Shown: positions 1 through 6,381 of the stretch, one piece after another
Numbering within the stretch: position 1 is the stretch's first letter
Layout: every line of letters begins with the position of its first letter
NCBI GenBank assembly: GCA_023228765.1
Contig: JALOAM010000074.1
Span: forward strand, 1 to 15,085
Origin: Dehalococcoidia bacterium
Lineage (GTDB): Bacteria > Chloroflexota > Dehalococcoidia > UBA2979
Direction of reading: 5' to 3'
Length of the DNA: 15,085 nucleotides
Position numbers and translations under genes: made by a program
The notes under the pieces: model-generated
Seen by the model: only the letters and a program-made list of their open reading frames with translations
The model's database searches: none
Told to the model about the DNA's origin: nothing

Positions 1-735
1 CGCGAGCGCCGTGACGATACCGCGCAGGCCGTCGAACTCGCCCGCGAGTCACTCACCGACGCCGACCGCGCGGGCGCCCTCATCGTGGTCGCCAGCCCGG
101 GGATCTCCTCGGGCATCGTGGGCCTCACCGCCGCCCGCCTCGTCGAGGAGTTCTCGCGCCCCGCGATCGCCATCGAGATCCGCGACGGCGAGGGTCGCGG
201 CTCCTGCCGCTCCATCCCGGAGTTCGACGTCACCGCCCTCCTCCACCGCCACGCGGACCTCTTCCTGCGCTACGGCGGCCACCGCGCCGCGGCCGGCTTC
301 AGCATCGAGGAGTCTCGCCTCCCCGAGATGAAGGCGCGCCTCGTCGCCGACGCCGGCGAGCACCTCGACATCGCGACGCTCGCCCCCACGTTCGACATCG
401 ACTGCGAACTCCCGCTCGAGGCGGTCGACCGCAAGACGCTGCAGTGGCTCGCGCTCCTCGGCCCCCACGGCGTCGGCAACCACGCCCCGACGTTCCTCGC
501 GCGGAACGTGCTGGTCGTGCAGTCGCGGGCGGTGGGACAGGACGGATCGCACCTCAGCATGACGCTCAAGTCCGGCATCGCCACGTGGAAGGCGATCTCC
601 TTCGGGAACGCGGACGCCCTCGTCCCCGCGGGTGAGCCCGCCGACGTGATCTACACGTTCAAGCAGGACGACTTCCGCGGCGACGGCGCACTGCAACTGG
701 AGGTGTTGGACCTCCGCCCGGCCCGGGAGGACTAG
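1..735 (+). CDS. recJ: single-stranded-DNA exonuclease RecJ, C-terminal part (5' end outside window)
   Basis: The reading frame is open from base 1 and ends at TAG 733-735, so only about the last 244 residues are present. RecJ is a cytoplasmic 5'-3' single-strand DNA exonuclease of the DHH phosphoesterase family used in recombination and repair. The visible part carries the DHHA1 domain: the segment SSGIVGLTAARLVEEF followed by RPAIAIE matches the family's GVIGIVASRL-RPAIV block, and LRYGGHRAAAGFSI holds the diagnostic GGH-AAGF motif. The remaining ~110 residues (PTFDIDCELPL, then GPHGVGNHAPTFLARNV) fit the RecJ OB-fold domain. The catalytic DHH domain lies upstream of the window. The gene converges on the minus-strand array and is followed by an inverted-repeat element that could act as its 3' boundary. 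Identification is firm; start and N-terminus cannot be judged. Confidence 0.93.
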   Translation, partial: RERRDDTAQAVELARESLTDADRAGALIVVASPGISSGIVGLTAARLVEEFSRPAIAIEIRDGEGRGSCRSIPEFDVTALLHRHADLFLRYGGHRAAAGFSIEESRLPEMKARLVADAGEHLDIATLAPTFDIDCELPLEAVDRKTLQWLALLGPHGVGNHAPTFLARNVLVVQSRAVGQDGSHLSMTLKSGIATWKAISFGNADALVPAGEPADVIYTFKQDDFRGDGALQLEVLDLRPARED

Positions 736-755
736 CCTCCGGCCTCTGACGCCGT

Positions 756-786
756 CCCCTCGCGGGGGAGAGTTGGGCTGGGGGAG
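756..786. repeat. degenerate copy of the neighbouring GC-rich repeat
   Basis: A CCCC-TCGC-GGGG hairpin core runs into GAGAGTTGGGCTGGGGGAG, which resembles the right arm of the element at 814-998 (CGGGAGAGGGCTGGGGTGAG) with small insertions. It lies just past the recJ stop. Homology is judged by eye and could be composition-driven. Confidence 0.4.
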
Positions 787-813
787 TACGTTCGTCGCGC
801 AGTAGTGAGCTGT

Positions 814-998
814 GAGGCCGAAGGGACCCTCACCCCCGGCCCCTCTCCCGAAACCGGGAGAGGGGAGTCAGAGTCAGAGTGTGAGTCGGAGGGGTGGGGG
901 CATGAGCGCCCTCAGACCTTGATCTAAGCCCGAGAATCTGCGGATCGGCCCCCTCTCCCGGTTTCGGGAGAGGGCTGGGGTGAGGGCCTTCCGGCCTC
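814..998. repeat. 185-bp element with ~50-bp terminal inverted repeats (MITE/REP-like)
   Basis: The left arm (814-865) and right arm (949-998, read on the minus strand) both begin GAGGCC, continue through CCCTCACCCC and end in the same hairpin, differing only by a few single-base changes and short gaps. Each arm has its own hairpin: CCCTCTCCCG-AAAC-CGGGAGAGGG (stem at 840-850/855-865) and its mirror at 951-960/965-974. The similarity stops sharply at GAGGCC on both sides. The spacer (866-948) has a short tandem repeat of GAGTCA near 866-877 and no coding frame I would call. The element fills the convergent gap between recJ and the minus-strand hypothetical gene, and could work as a two-way transcription barrier. 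No T-tract follows the stems and no clear target-site duplication is visible. Confidence 0.75.
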
Positions 999-1003
999 GG
1001 GCC

Positions 1004-1438
1004 CTACTCCACGTCCGAGGACACCCGCGACCACAGGGTGTGGTAGCGCTCGCCGGTGATGGCGGCACGGAGTTCCTGGTGCTCGATGCGGCAGAGGACC
1101 TCGAAGCACTCGGCGGCCTGCTCGGGGTCGTCAATGCGGTGGATGATCGTGTCCCAGACGCCCATCGTGACCAGCGAGGCGACGCGGGCGTCCCAGGGGA
1201 TGAGGGTGATGGACTCGGGGCGGGAGAACTGAGGACGGAGCTTGCGGAGGGAGCGGAGGCGGTCCCCGCCGCTCTTTGCCATCGGGACCACTTTCACCAG
1301 CGTCCCGGCATAGTCGTTGGTGCGGGTGTCGATCAGCAGGGTGCGGCGAAGGGTGGGGAAGAAGAGACTGACTACCTCGGCTTCGGCGATGTTCTGTACG
1401 ACTTCGTCGAGGTCGATCTCAATGCCACCGTCGATCAT
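1004..1438 (-). CDS. conserved hypothetical protein, 144 aa
   Basis: I recognise no functional family. The product is soluble-looking, with no signal peptide or membrane segment. An acidic N-terminus (IEIDLDEVVQNIAEAE) leads into a hydrophobic strand-like block VVSLFFPTLRRTLLID, then KVVPMAKSGGDRLRSLRKLR, a basic stretch, and a C-terminal half with SRPESITLIPWDARVASL and WDTIIHRI; it ends near RYHTLWSRV. The pattern suggests a small alpha/beta fold that may bind nucleic acid or nucleotide, which is speculation. The ATG at 1436-1438 is preceded by GGAGAGGG about six bases upstream, a good ribosome-binding site. It starts 28 bases after tyrS and is probably the last gene of that transcript, ending against the inverted-repeat element. 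I associate similar sequences with Chloroflexota from memory, unverified. Confidence 0.8.
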   Translation of the reverse strand: MIDGGIEIDLDEVVQNIAEAEVVSLFFPTLRRTLLIDTRTNDYAGTLVKVVPMAKSGGDRLRSLRKLRPQFSRPESITLIPWDARVASLVTMGVWDTIIHRIDDPEQAAECFEVLCRIEHQELRAAITGERYHTLWSRVSSDVE

Positions 1439-1466
1439 CGTCCGCCCTCTCCCCGACCCACTGACT

Positions 1467-2720
1467 CTACTGCTTCTCGCCAGCCTGCTGCGTGATCCGC
1501 AGGAAGCGATGGCGCCCCACGCGCACCTCGTCGCCGGGCGCCACCACCAGGGCGGCGTCCTCCACCTTCTCGCTGTTCACCTGGACGCCGCCGCCCTTCA
1601 CCAGCCGGCGCACCTCGCCCTTGCTGGCGGCGAGGCCGGCCTCCACCGCGAGGTCCACGAGGGGCATCGCGGCAGGGATGGCGTACTCAGGCATGTCGCC
1701 CGGCGTCTCACGGCGCTGGAAGGTGGACTCGAAGTAGGCGCCCGCCTGCTCGGCCGCCTCTACACCGTGGAAGATCTCCGTGATCGCGGAGGCGAGGCGC
1801 TTCTTGACATCGATCGGGCGGACCGAGCCACCCTCCATCGCCGCGCCGATCGAGGTGACCTCGTCCGGGTGGAGGCGAGTGACGAGCGTGAAGTAGTCGA
1901 GGACTGATTCGTCGGGGATGGACATGACCTTGCCGAACATGTCGTTCGGCGGCTCCGTGATCCCGATGTAGTTGCCCAGGGACTTGGACATCTTCTCGTG
2001 TCCGTCCGTCCCCACCAGGATCGGGGTGGTGATGCAGATCTGAGGGCGCTCGCCGTTGGCCTCCTGCAGCTGCCGGCCGGCGAGGAGGTTGAACGTCTGG
2101 TCGGTGCCGCCGATCTGGACGTCCGTCTCCATGTGCAGGGCGTCGTACGCCTGCATCATCGCGTAGAGGAACTCGCTGACGTGGATGGGGTCACCAGAGT
2201 CGTACCGCTTCTGGAAGTTCTCCCGGCGGAGGAACTGCGCGACGGTGTAGTTGGCGGTCAGGCGGATGACGTCCGCGAAGGTCAGCTTCGACAGCCAGTC
2301 GCCGTTGAACAGGATCCGCGTCTGCTCCGCGTCCAGGATGTGGAACGCCTGCTCGGTGTAGGTCTTCGCGTTCTCCGCGATCTCCTCCGGCGTCAGCATC
2401 GGACGGGTCTTGTCCTTGCCGGTCGGATCGCCGATCAGGGCCGTGAACGACCCGACGAGGAACGTGACCTCGTGCCCGAAGTCCTGGAACTGGCGCATCT
2501 TCCGCATCGGGACCATGTGGCCCAGGTGCAGGTCCACCTTCGTCGGGTCGAAGCCGCAGTAGACGCGGAGGGGGCGGTCTTCCTCGAGGCGGGCTCGCAG
2601 CTCGCGCTCCATCGTGCGGCGCGTCGCGTCGTCGCCGAACTCGGTGCCGGCCATGAGGACGGCCATCTGCTCGTCGACTGGCGCCATTGTGCGTTCGGAG
2701 CTGGTGGACGGAGCGGTCAC
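1467..2720 (-). CDS. tyrS: tyrosyl-tRNA synthetase (TyrRS, class Ic)
   Basis: This enzyme charges tRNA-Tyr with tyrosine using ATP in the cytoplasm. Numbered from the GTG chosen here, the Rossmann core carries the HIGH signature as HLGH (about residues 65-68) within CGFDPTKVDLHLGH, the tyrosine-binding segment with QIGGTDQ (about 202-208), and an exact KMSKS loop (about 243-247). The last ~60 residues form an S4 RNA-binding domain (PLVDLAVEAGLAASKGEVRR, then VQVNSEKV). The KMSKS form and overall layout point to the TyrZ-like branch. The start is not settled. GTG at 2718-2720 overlaps the ribF stop as GTGA, with a weak GGTGG upstream. The ATG at 2685-2687 would give an N-terminus closer to family length (MAPVDEQ) but has no ribosome-binding site. 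An in-frame GTG at 2727-2729 also exists. It is cotranscribed with ribF. Confidence 0.95.
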   Translation of the reverse strand: MTAPSTSSERTMAPVDEQMAVLMAGTEFGDDATRRTMERELRARLEEDRPLRVYCGFDPTKVDLHLGHMVPMRKMRQFQDFGHEVTFLVGSFTALIGDPTGKDKTRPMLTPEEIAENAKTYTEQAFHILDAEQTRILFNGDWLSKLTFADVIRLTANYTVAQFLRRENFQKRYDSGDPIHVSEFLYAMMQAYDALHMETDVQIGGTDQTFNLLAGRQLQEANGERPQICITTPILVGTDGHEKMSKSLGNYIGITEPPNDMFGKVMSIPDESVLDYFTLVTRLHPDEVTSIGAAMEGGSVRPIDVKKRLASAITEIFHGVEAAEQAGAYFESTFQRRETPGDMPEYAIPAAMPLVDLAVEAGLAASKGEVRRLVKGGGVQVNSEKVEDAALVVAPGDEVRVGRHRFLRITQQAGEKQ

Positions 2721-3646
2721 GAGAACCACCGTCGAGTGGCCTCGACGTCCGCGCGGATCTGCTCGACCAGCCCTTGAGGGCCGTCGAACTTCATCTCCGG
2801 CCGCAGCCGGCAGAGGAGCTGGATCGAGACGATCTGGCCGTACAGGTCGCCCTCGAAGTCCAGCAGGTGCGTTTCCACCTTGCGGTTGTTGCTGTCGTCG
2901 AAGGTGGGGCGGGTGCCGATGTTCGTCACGGCTTCGAAGGTGCGGTCGCCGAGGCGGGCGCGGGTGACGTAGACGCCGTTCGGAGGGAGCGCCCGGTCAG
3001 GCGCGACGCCGATGTTCAGCGTCGGGAAGCCGATGGTGCGCCCGCGCTCGTCGCCGTGCAGGACGGGGCCGCGCACCGCGTACGGACGGCCGAGGAGGCG
3101 CGCGACTTCCTCCATCTCGCCCTCGGCGAGGGCGCCCCGAATACGGGTGGAGGAGACGCGCTCCGTGTCGTCGTCCTCGTGGTACAGCGGGACAGGGACC
3201 ACCTCGAACCCCTGCTCCTCGCCGATCTTCGCGAGGGCCTCCGTGGTGCCCTCGCCACCGCGTCCGAGCCGGAAGTCCGCGCCGACGACGAGGACGCGGA
3301 GGCCCGCCTCCTCCACGAGGAGGCGCGTGAAGTCCGCGGCCGAAACCTGCTGGAGCTCAGAGGTGAACTGGAGGACGGAGACGAACTCCGCGCCGACCTC
3401 CTTCAGCAGCTCAACGCGCCGCTCGAGGGACTCGAGGTAGGCGACGGGGGTGCCGGGACGGAGGACGGTGATGGGGTGGGGGTGGAAGGTGACGACGCCG
3501 CCCGTGAGGCCTCGAGCGCGGCCCTCGTCGAGCATCCGGCGGATCAGGGTGCGGTGGCCACCGTGCACCCCATCGAACACGCCGACCGAGATGGCGTGCT
3601 CACCGGGCGTCGCGCTCCGACGCAGTTCGTCACGGACGAGAAGCAA
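2717..3646 (-). CDS. ribF: bifunctional riboflavin kinase / FAD synthetase
   Basis: RibF phosphorylates riboflavin to FMN and adenylates FMN to FAD. The product has 309 residues, the usual length. The N-terminal nucleotidyltransferase domain has GVFDGVHGGH (22-31, the HxGH signature), TFHPHP (53-58) and SSTRIR (165-170). The C-terminal flavokinase domain has GRTIGFPTLN (202-211, with the PTxN ATP/Mg site) and NGVYVTRA. The start is an unusual TTG (3644-3646), with AAAGGA about 10 bases upstream; the next in-frame GTG would cut into the GVFDG motif, so TTG is the only reasonable choice. It lies about 100 bases downstream of scpA across a gap holding a hairpin, and overlaps the tyrS GTG by four bases. 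No FMN riboswitch is apparent upstream. Confidence 0.95.
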   Translation of the reverse strand: MLLVRDELRRSATPGEHAISVGVFDGVHGGHRTLIRRMLDEGRARGLTGGVVTFHPHPITVLRPGTPVAYLESLERRVELLKEVGAEFVSVLQFTSELQQVSAADFTRLLVEEAGLRVLVVGADFRLGRGGEGTTEALAKIGEEQGFEVVPVPLYHEDDDTERVSSTRIRGALAEGEMEEVARLLGRPYAVRGPVLHGDERGRTIGFPTLNIGVAPDRALPPNGVYVTRARLGDRTFEAVTNIGTRPTFDDSNNRKVETHLLDFEGDLYGQIVSIQLLCRLRPEMKFDGPQGLVEQIRADVEATRRWFS

Positions 3647-3685
3647 CGGGAGCGGATCCTTTCGGGACGGTGTCCCTCAATGCTA

Positions 3686-3712
3686 GCACCGGGACTCCGC
3701 GGAGTCGGGTGC
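3686..3712 (-). other. hairpin in the scpA-ribF spacer
   Basis: GCACC pairs with GGTGC around a perfect 14-base palindrome GACTCCGCGGAGTC (3693-3706), with a small internal asymmetry. It lies between the scpA stop and the ribF TTG. There is no T-tract after it on the minus strand, so it could be a processing, weak termination or leader structure. The fold is read by eye. Confidence 0.45.
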
Positions 3713-3747
3713 GCTCACGGCCGGCACGCCGACGATCTCCTCGAACC

Positions 3748-4710
3748 TCACACGCCGGTGAAGTCTTCCTCCGAGTGGGTGAACTCCGGCGGGCGGGCGC
3801 CCTCCAGCTTCACGAGCTCGATGTCCCCGAACGCGGCGGACTGCTGGGCCATGAGGTAGCGCTGCTTGATCAGCTCAAGGACGGCCATGAAGTCCACGAT
3901 CACCATCGTGCGCGAGGTCGCGGACTGGATCAGCGCGCGGAACGAGGTGCGCCCGGTCGCCTGCAGCTGATCTACCAGCGAGCGCATGCGGTCGCGGAGG
4001 CGGACCGGGTCGCGCCGGATCTCGGCCTGCGGCTCCTCCTCCGGCATGCGCTCCATCACCTCGCGGATCACGTCCACCAGCGAGGAGAGCGTCACCGTGT
4101 CGAGGCCCGTCGGGAGCGGCACCGCGGGCGGCGGCACCTCGCGGCGATAGGTGCCGTGGCCCACCTCGCGCTCACGGAGGAACTCCGCGGCGTGCTTGAA
4201 CCGGCGGTACTCGCGGAGCGCCTCGATCAGTGCGCGGGCGTCGTTCCCCTCCTCGGCGTCATCCTCGACGACCTCGTCCGGGTCGCGGGGCAGGAGGGCG
4301 CGCGACTTCAGCAGCAGAAGGCGCGCGGCGACGCCGATGAAGTCCGCCATCGCGCCGAGGTCGATCTGCTCCTGTGAGCGGAGCGCGGCGAGGTACTGGT
4401 CCGTCACCTGGAGGAGCGAGACCTCCGTGATGTCCAACTCGTTCCGCTCGATCAGGTGGAGGAGCAGGTCCAGCGGGCCGTGGAACACCGGCAGGTCGAG
4501 CTCGATCGCGCCGGGCGACGGCATCTGGTCGCCCTCCTCTGTAGTCCCCTCGGCGGTCTCGGCAGTCTCGGTATCGGCCGCTGTCTCCTCGACGCCCTCC
4601 GACCCGCCGTCAGCGGGCGGGGACTCGTCAGAGACGAGCGACGGCTGCTCCCCCTCAGCGGGGGGAGCAGCCGTGGCGTCGGCCTCGGGGCGTTGGTCCT
4701 CGGTCGTCAC
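3748..4710 (-). CDS. scpA: segregation and condensation protein A (ScpA), with acidic N-terminal extension
   Basis: ScpA is the kleisin subunit that, with ScpB, closes the SMC condensin ring for chromosome compaction and segregation. The conserved part begins near residue 69 with LDLPVFHGPLDLLLHLIE, continues with LDITEVSLLQVTDQYL and GVAARLLLLKSRALLP, and ends in a C-terminal winged-helix region (FMAVLELIKQRYLMAQQ then FGDIEL). From the GTG at 4708-4710 the protein has 320 residues, with about 62 extra residues of Asp/Glu/Thr/Ala/Pro-rich low-complexity sequence. An internal ATG at 4522-4524, with GAGGAGGG seven bases upstream, would give 258 residues, typical for the family, and would turn the first part into a ~190-base leader containing a strong hairpin. 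I keep the long form because the frame stays open and lies only seven bases after aroF. No scpB follows; ribF does. Confidence 0.9.
   Translation of the reverse strand: MTTEDQRPEADATAAPPAEGEQPSLVSDESPPADGGSEGVEETAADTETAETAEGTTEEGDQMPSPGAIELDLPVFHGPLDLLLHLIERNELDITEVSLLQVTDQYLAALRSQEQIDLGAMADFIGVAARLLLLKSRALLPRDPDEVVEDDAEEGNDARALIEALREYRRFKHAAEFLREREVGHGTYRREVPPPAVPLPTGLDTVTLSSLVDVIREVMERMPEEEPQAEIRRDPVRLRDRMRSLVDQLQATGRTSFRALIQSATSRTMVIVDFMAVLELIKQRYLMAQQSAAFGDIELVKLEGARPPEFTHSEEDFTGV
4532..4539 (-). promoter_or_regulatory. candidate internal ribosome-binding site of scpA
   Basis: On the minus strand GAGGAGGG is followed by seven bases and then ATG (4524-4522). It is a near-ideal Shine-Dalgarno site, better than anything before the upstream GTG, and would support a 258-residue ScpA. 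The same bases also encode Glu-Glu-Gly in the long form, so the match may be chance. Confidence 0.4.
4641..4674 (-). other. strong perfect hairpin in the 5' part of scpA
   Basis: ACGGCTGCTCCCCC (4641-4654) and GGGGGAGCAGCCGT (4661-4674) form a perfect 14-bp stem with a six-base loop. A second small hairpin (CTCGTC-AGA-GACGAG, 4624-4638) follows on the minus strand. The pair lies about 45 bases past the aroF stop. It is inside the scpA coding frame if the upstream GTG is used, or in the leader if ATG 4524 is used. No T-tract follows. Confidence 0.6.
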
Positions 4711-4717
4711 GCTCGCG

Positions 4718-5773
4718 CTACGCGGTCGCGGCCGTGGCGAGGGCTCCCGGCGGCTCGGCGAACGGGCGGCCGACGGCGGCGGCGAGGGAGCGGGCTTCCT
4801 CCGCCATGTCGGCGAAGTTGGCCGGCGTCAGTGACTGCGCACCGTCCGAGAGCGCGTGGTCCGGGTTCGGGTGCACCTCGATGATGAAGCCATCCGCGCC
4901 CACCGCGATGGAGGCGAGGGTCATCGGCTTCACGAGGTACCACTTGCCCGTGCCGTGGGAGGGGTCGGAGATCACCGGGAGGTGGCTCAACCGCTTCACG
5001 AGGGCGATCGCGTTCAGGTCCAGCGTGTTCCTCGTCGCGGTCTCGAAGGTACGGATGCCCCGCTCGCAGAGCATCACGTTGGGGTTGTTCTGCGACAGGA
5101 TGTACTCGGAGGCGAGGAGCCATTCCTCGATCGTGCCTGCGAGGCCGCGCTTCAGCAGGACCGGCTTGCCGGTCTTGCCCGCCTCCTCCAGCAGCACGAA
5201 GTTCTGCATGTTGCGGGCGCCGATCTGGATGATGTCCGAGTACTGCGCCACGGCCTCCACATCGCGGACGGAGAGGCACTCCGTGATCACCGGCATCCCG
5301 AGTTCCTGGCCGGCGGCGGCGAGCATCTTCAGTCCCGGCACGCCGAGTCCCTGGAACGAGTACGGGGAGGAGCGCGGCTTGTAGGCGCCACCGCGCAGGA
5401 TGTGCGCGCCGGCCTTCTTCACGCCCGTGCAGGCCTCCCAGAGCTGCTCCTCGGTCTCGATGGAACAGGGGCCGGCCATGAAGACCGGGCGGCCGCCGCC
5501 CACCTTCACGCCGTTCGACAGCTTCACGACGGTGTCTTCGGGGTGGGTCTCGCGGCTGGAGAGCTTGTACGGCTTGGAGACGCGGATGACCTCGTCCACG
5601 CCGGACATCATCGAGATCTCGTCGCGGTGGTCCTGGACCACCTGGCCCAGGCCGGCGATCACGGTGCGGACGGCGCCGTGGATCGGCTGGCCCTTCAGGC
5701 CGAAGTCGGTCATGCGGTTCATCACGGCATCCGCCTCTTGCGGGGTGTGGTCAAGCTTCATCACAACGATCAC
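4718..5773 (-). CDS. aroF: 3-deoxy-7-phosphoheptulonate synthase (DAHP synthase, type I-beta)
   Basis: This enzyme condenses phosphoenolpyruvate and erythrose 4-phosphate to DAHP, the first step of the shikimate pathway. The product has 351 residues: an N-terminal ferredoxin-like regulatory domain (about 1-70) and a TIM barrel. Visible motifs are AGPCSIE (100-106, metal-ligand Cys103), LRGGAYKPRSSPYSFQG (126-142), QIGARNMQNF (183-192), KPVLLKRG (203-210) and DPSHGTG (270-276, His273); Glu299 and Asp310 complete the expected metal site. The N-terminal domain is the kind that gives feedback control by aromatic end products in Thermotoga-type enzymes; which ligand applies here is not visible. 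The GTG start (5771-5773) lies two bases after the aroH stop, with GAGGAG eight bases upstream inside the end of aroH, so the two are coupled. Confidence 0.96.
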   Translation of the reverse strand: MIVVMKLDHTPQEADAVMNRMTDFGLKGQPIHGAVRTVIAGLGQVVQDHRDEISMMSGVDEVIRVSKPYKLSSRETHPEDTVVKLSNGVKVGGGRPVFMAGPCSIETEEQLWEACTGVKKAGAHILRGGAYKPRSSPYSFQGLGVPGLKMLAAAGQELGMPVITECLSVRDVEAVAQYSDIIQIGARNMQNFVLLEEAGKTGKPVLLKRGLAGTIEEWLLASEYILSQNNPNVMLCERGIRTFETATRNTLDLNAIALVKRLSHLPVISDPSHGTGKWYLVKPMTLASIAVGADGFIIEVHPNPDHALSDGAQSLTPANFADMAEEARSLAAAVGRPFAEPPGALATAATA

Positions 5774-5775
5774 GG

Positions 5776-6150
5776 CTAGGACTCCTCGTCACCCACGAGG
5801 TCGCGTCGAAGGACGCGGGCCCCGCGGAGATACACGTGTTTGATCTCGGCGAGCGGAAGGTCCGTGTTGACGTGCATCAGGATGCGCAGGCAGCGGGCCA
5901 GCGATCCCGGCACGTTCATCTCCATCACGCACTCCAGCGCCACCTGGGTGTACCCGGCTTCCCGGGCCGCGACCGCGGGGAACTCCGCGCTCAGGTCCGG
6001 GGTGGCGCTGAACTGGATGGAGGCGACGAGGTCCGGATCGATCTCGTTCTGTCGGACGATCTCGTCCAGCAGTTCGCGCGCCGCGGCGAGGATCTCCTCG
6101 CGGGTGTTGTTGTCCACCGTGGTCGCGCCGCGGATGCCGCGTACCAGCAT
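5776..6150 (-). CDS. aroH: chorismate mutase, AroH type (monofunctional)
   Basis: It converts chorismate to prephenate, the branch to phenylalanine and tyrosine. The 124-residue product is collinear with the Bacillus subtilis AroH fold: RGIRGATTV at the N-terminus (catalytic Arg7), SATPDLSAEFPA (48-59), then ALECVMEMNVPGSL with Cys74 and Glu77, Arg89 in CLRILMH, and Tyr107 in HVYLRGA. These match the B. subtilis active-site residues Arg7, Cys75, Glu78, Arg90 and Tyr108, as I recall them. The ATG (6148-6150) is preceded by GGGAG about ten bases upstream. It is the first gene after a 231-base structured spacer and is coupled to aroF, so aroH-aroF may have their own regulation, separate from trpA upstream. 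Confidence 0.95.
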   Translation of the reverse strand: MLVRGIRGATTVDNNTREEILAAARELLDEIVRQNEIDPDLVASIQFSATPDLSAEFPAVAAREAGYTQVALECVMEMNVPGSLARCLRILMHVNTDLPLAEIKHVYLRGARVLRRDLVGDEES

Positions 6151-6381
6151 GCTGGAGGTCTCCCGTTCGCTCGTCTGAACCTCGTTAAGCCGAGGGGACA
6201 GGCCGGGCCATGATGCGCCCGGACCTGCCGATGTTGGTCATGAGGGGGTTACGAGCCAAACGACCCGGCCGCACCCTGGGGCACACCGGGGGTCGCGTGG
6301 CTCCACGTATACGCGCCGCCGAGGGCTGCGTACACACGGGCGAGGCCGAAGCGGGAATACCGCGGGGCGTGCGACGGGTGC
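6151..6381 (-). other. trpA-aroH spacer with several hairpins; no gene seen
   Basis: This 231-base gap holds no convincing coding frame. On the minus strand it carries a large two-part hairpin (6253-6303), then CCGGGC/GCCCGG (6203-6208/6217-6222), then CCTCG/CGAGG (6180-6184/6191-6195), just ahead of the aroH ribosome-binding site. A possible promoter, TTGGCT with CAACAT 17 bases on, is weak. It could be a leader or attenuation region for aroH-aroF, but it matches no riboswitch or T-box I know. Confidence 0.45.
6253..6303 (-). other. 51-nt interrupted hairpin between trpA and aroH
   Basis: GAGCCA (6253-6258) pairs with TGGCTC (6298-6303), and CGACCC (6261-6266) with GGGTCG (6290-6295), separated by a symmetric 2x2 internal loop; the 23-base apex may pair further. 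Twelve base pairs in two matched blocks is more than composition alone readily explains. There is no T-tract, so a simple intrinsic terminator is unlikely. Confidence 0.55.

Noticed and set aside
866..890. GAGTCA tandem repeat as a CRISPR or iteron start
   Set aside because: Only two exact copies and a partial one, six bases each, with no spacers; best seen as part of the inverted-repeat element's interior.
3647..3747. FMN riboswitch before ribF
   Set aside because: The gap is only about 100 bases and has no recognisable conserved FMN aptamer blocks, only one hairpin.
2687..3859. Long open frame on the plus strand (390 codons)
   Set aside because: It runs opposite ribF and parts of its neighbours, whose family motifs are unmistakable. 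The antisense product shows only skewed Arg/Glu/Val composition.
6345..6375. T-box-like ACCGCGG core
   Set aside because: It is on the plus strand, pointing away from aroH and into the 3' end of trpA, and lacks the rest of the T-box consensus.
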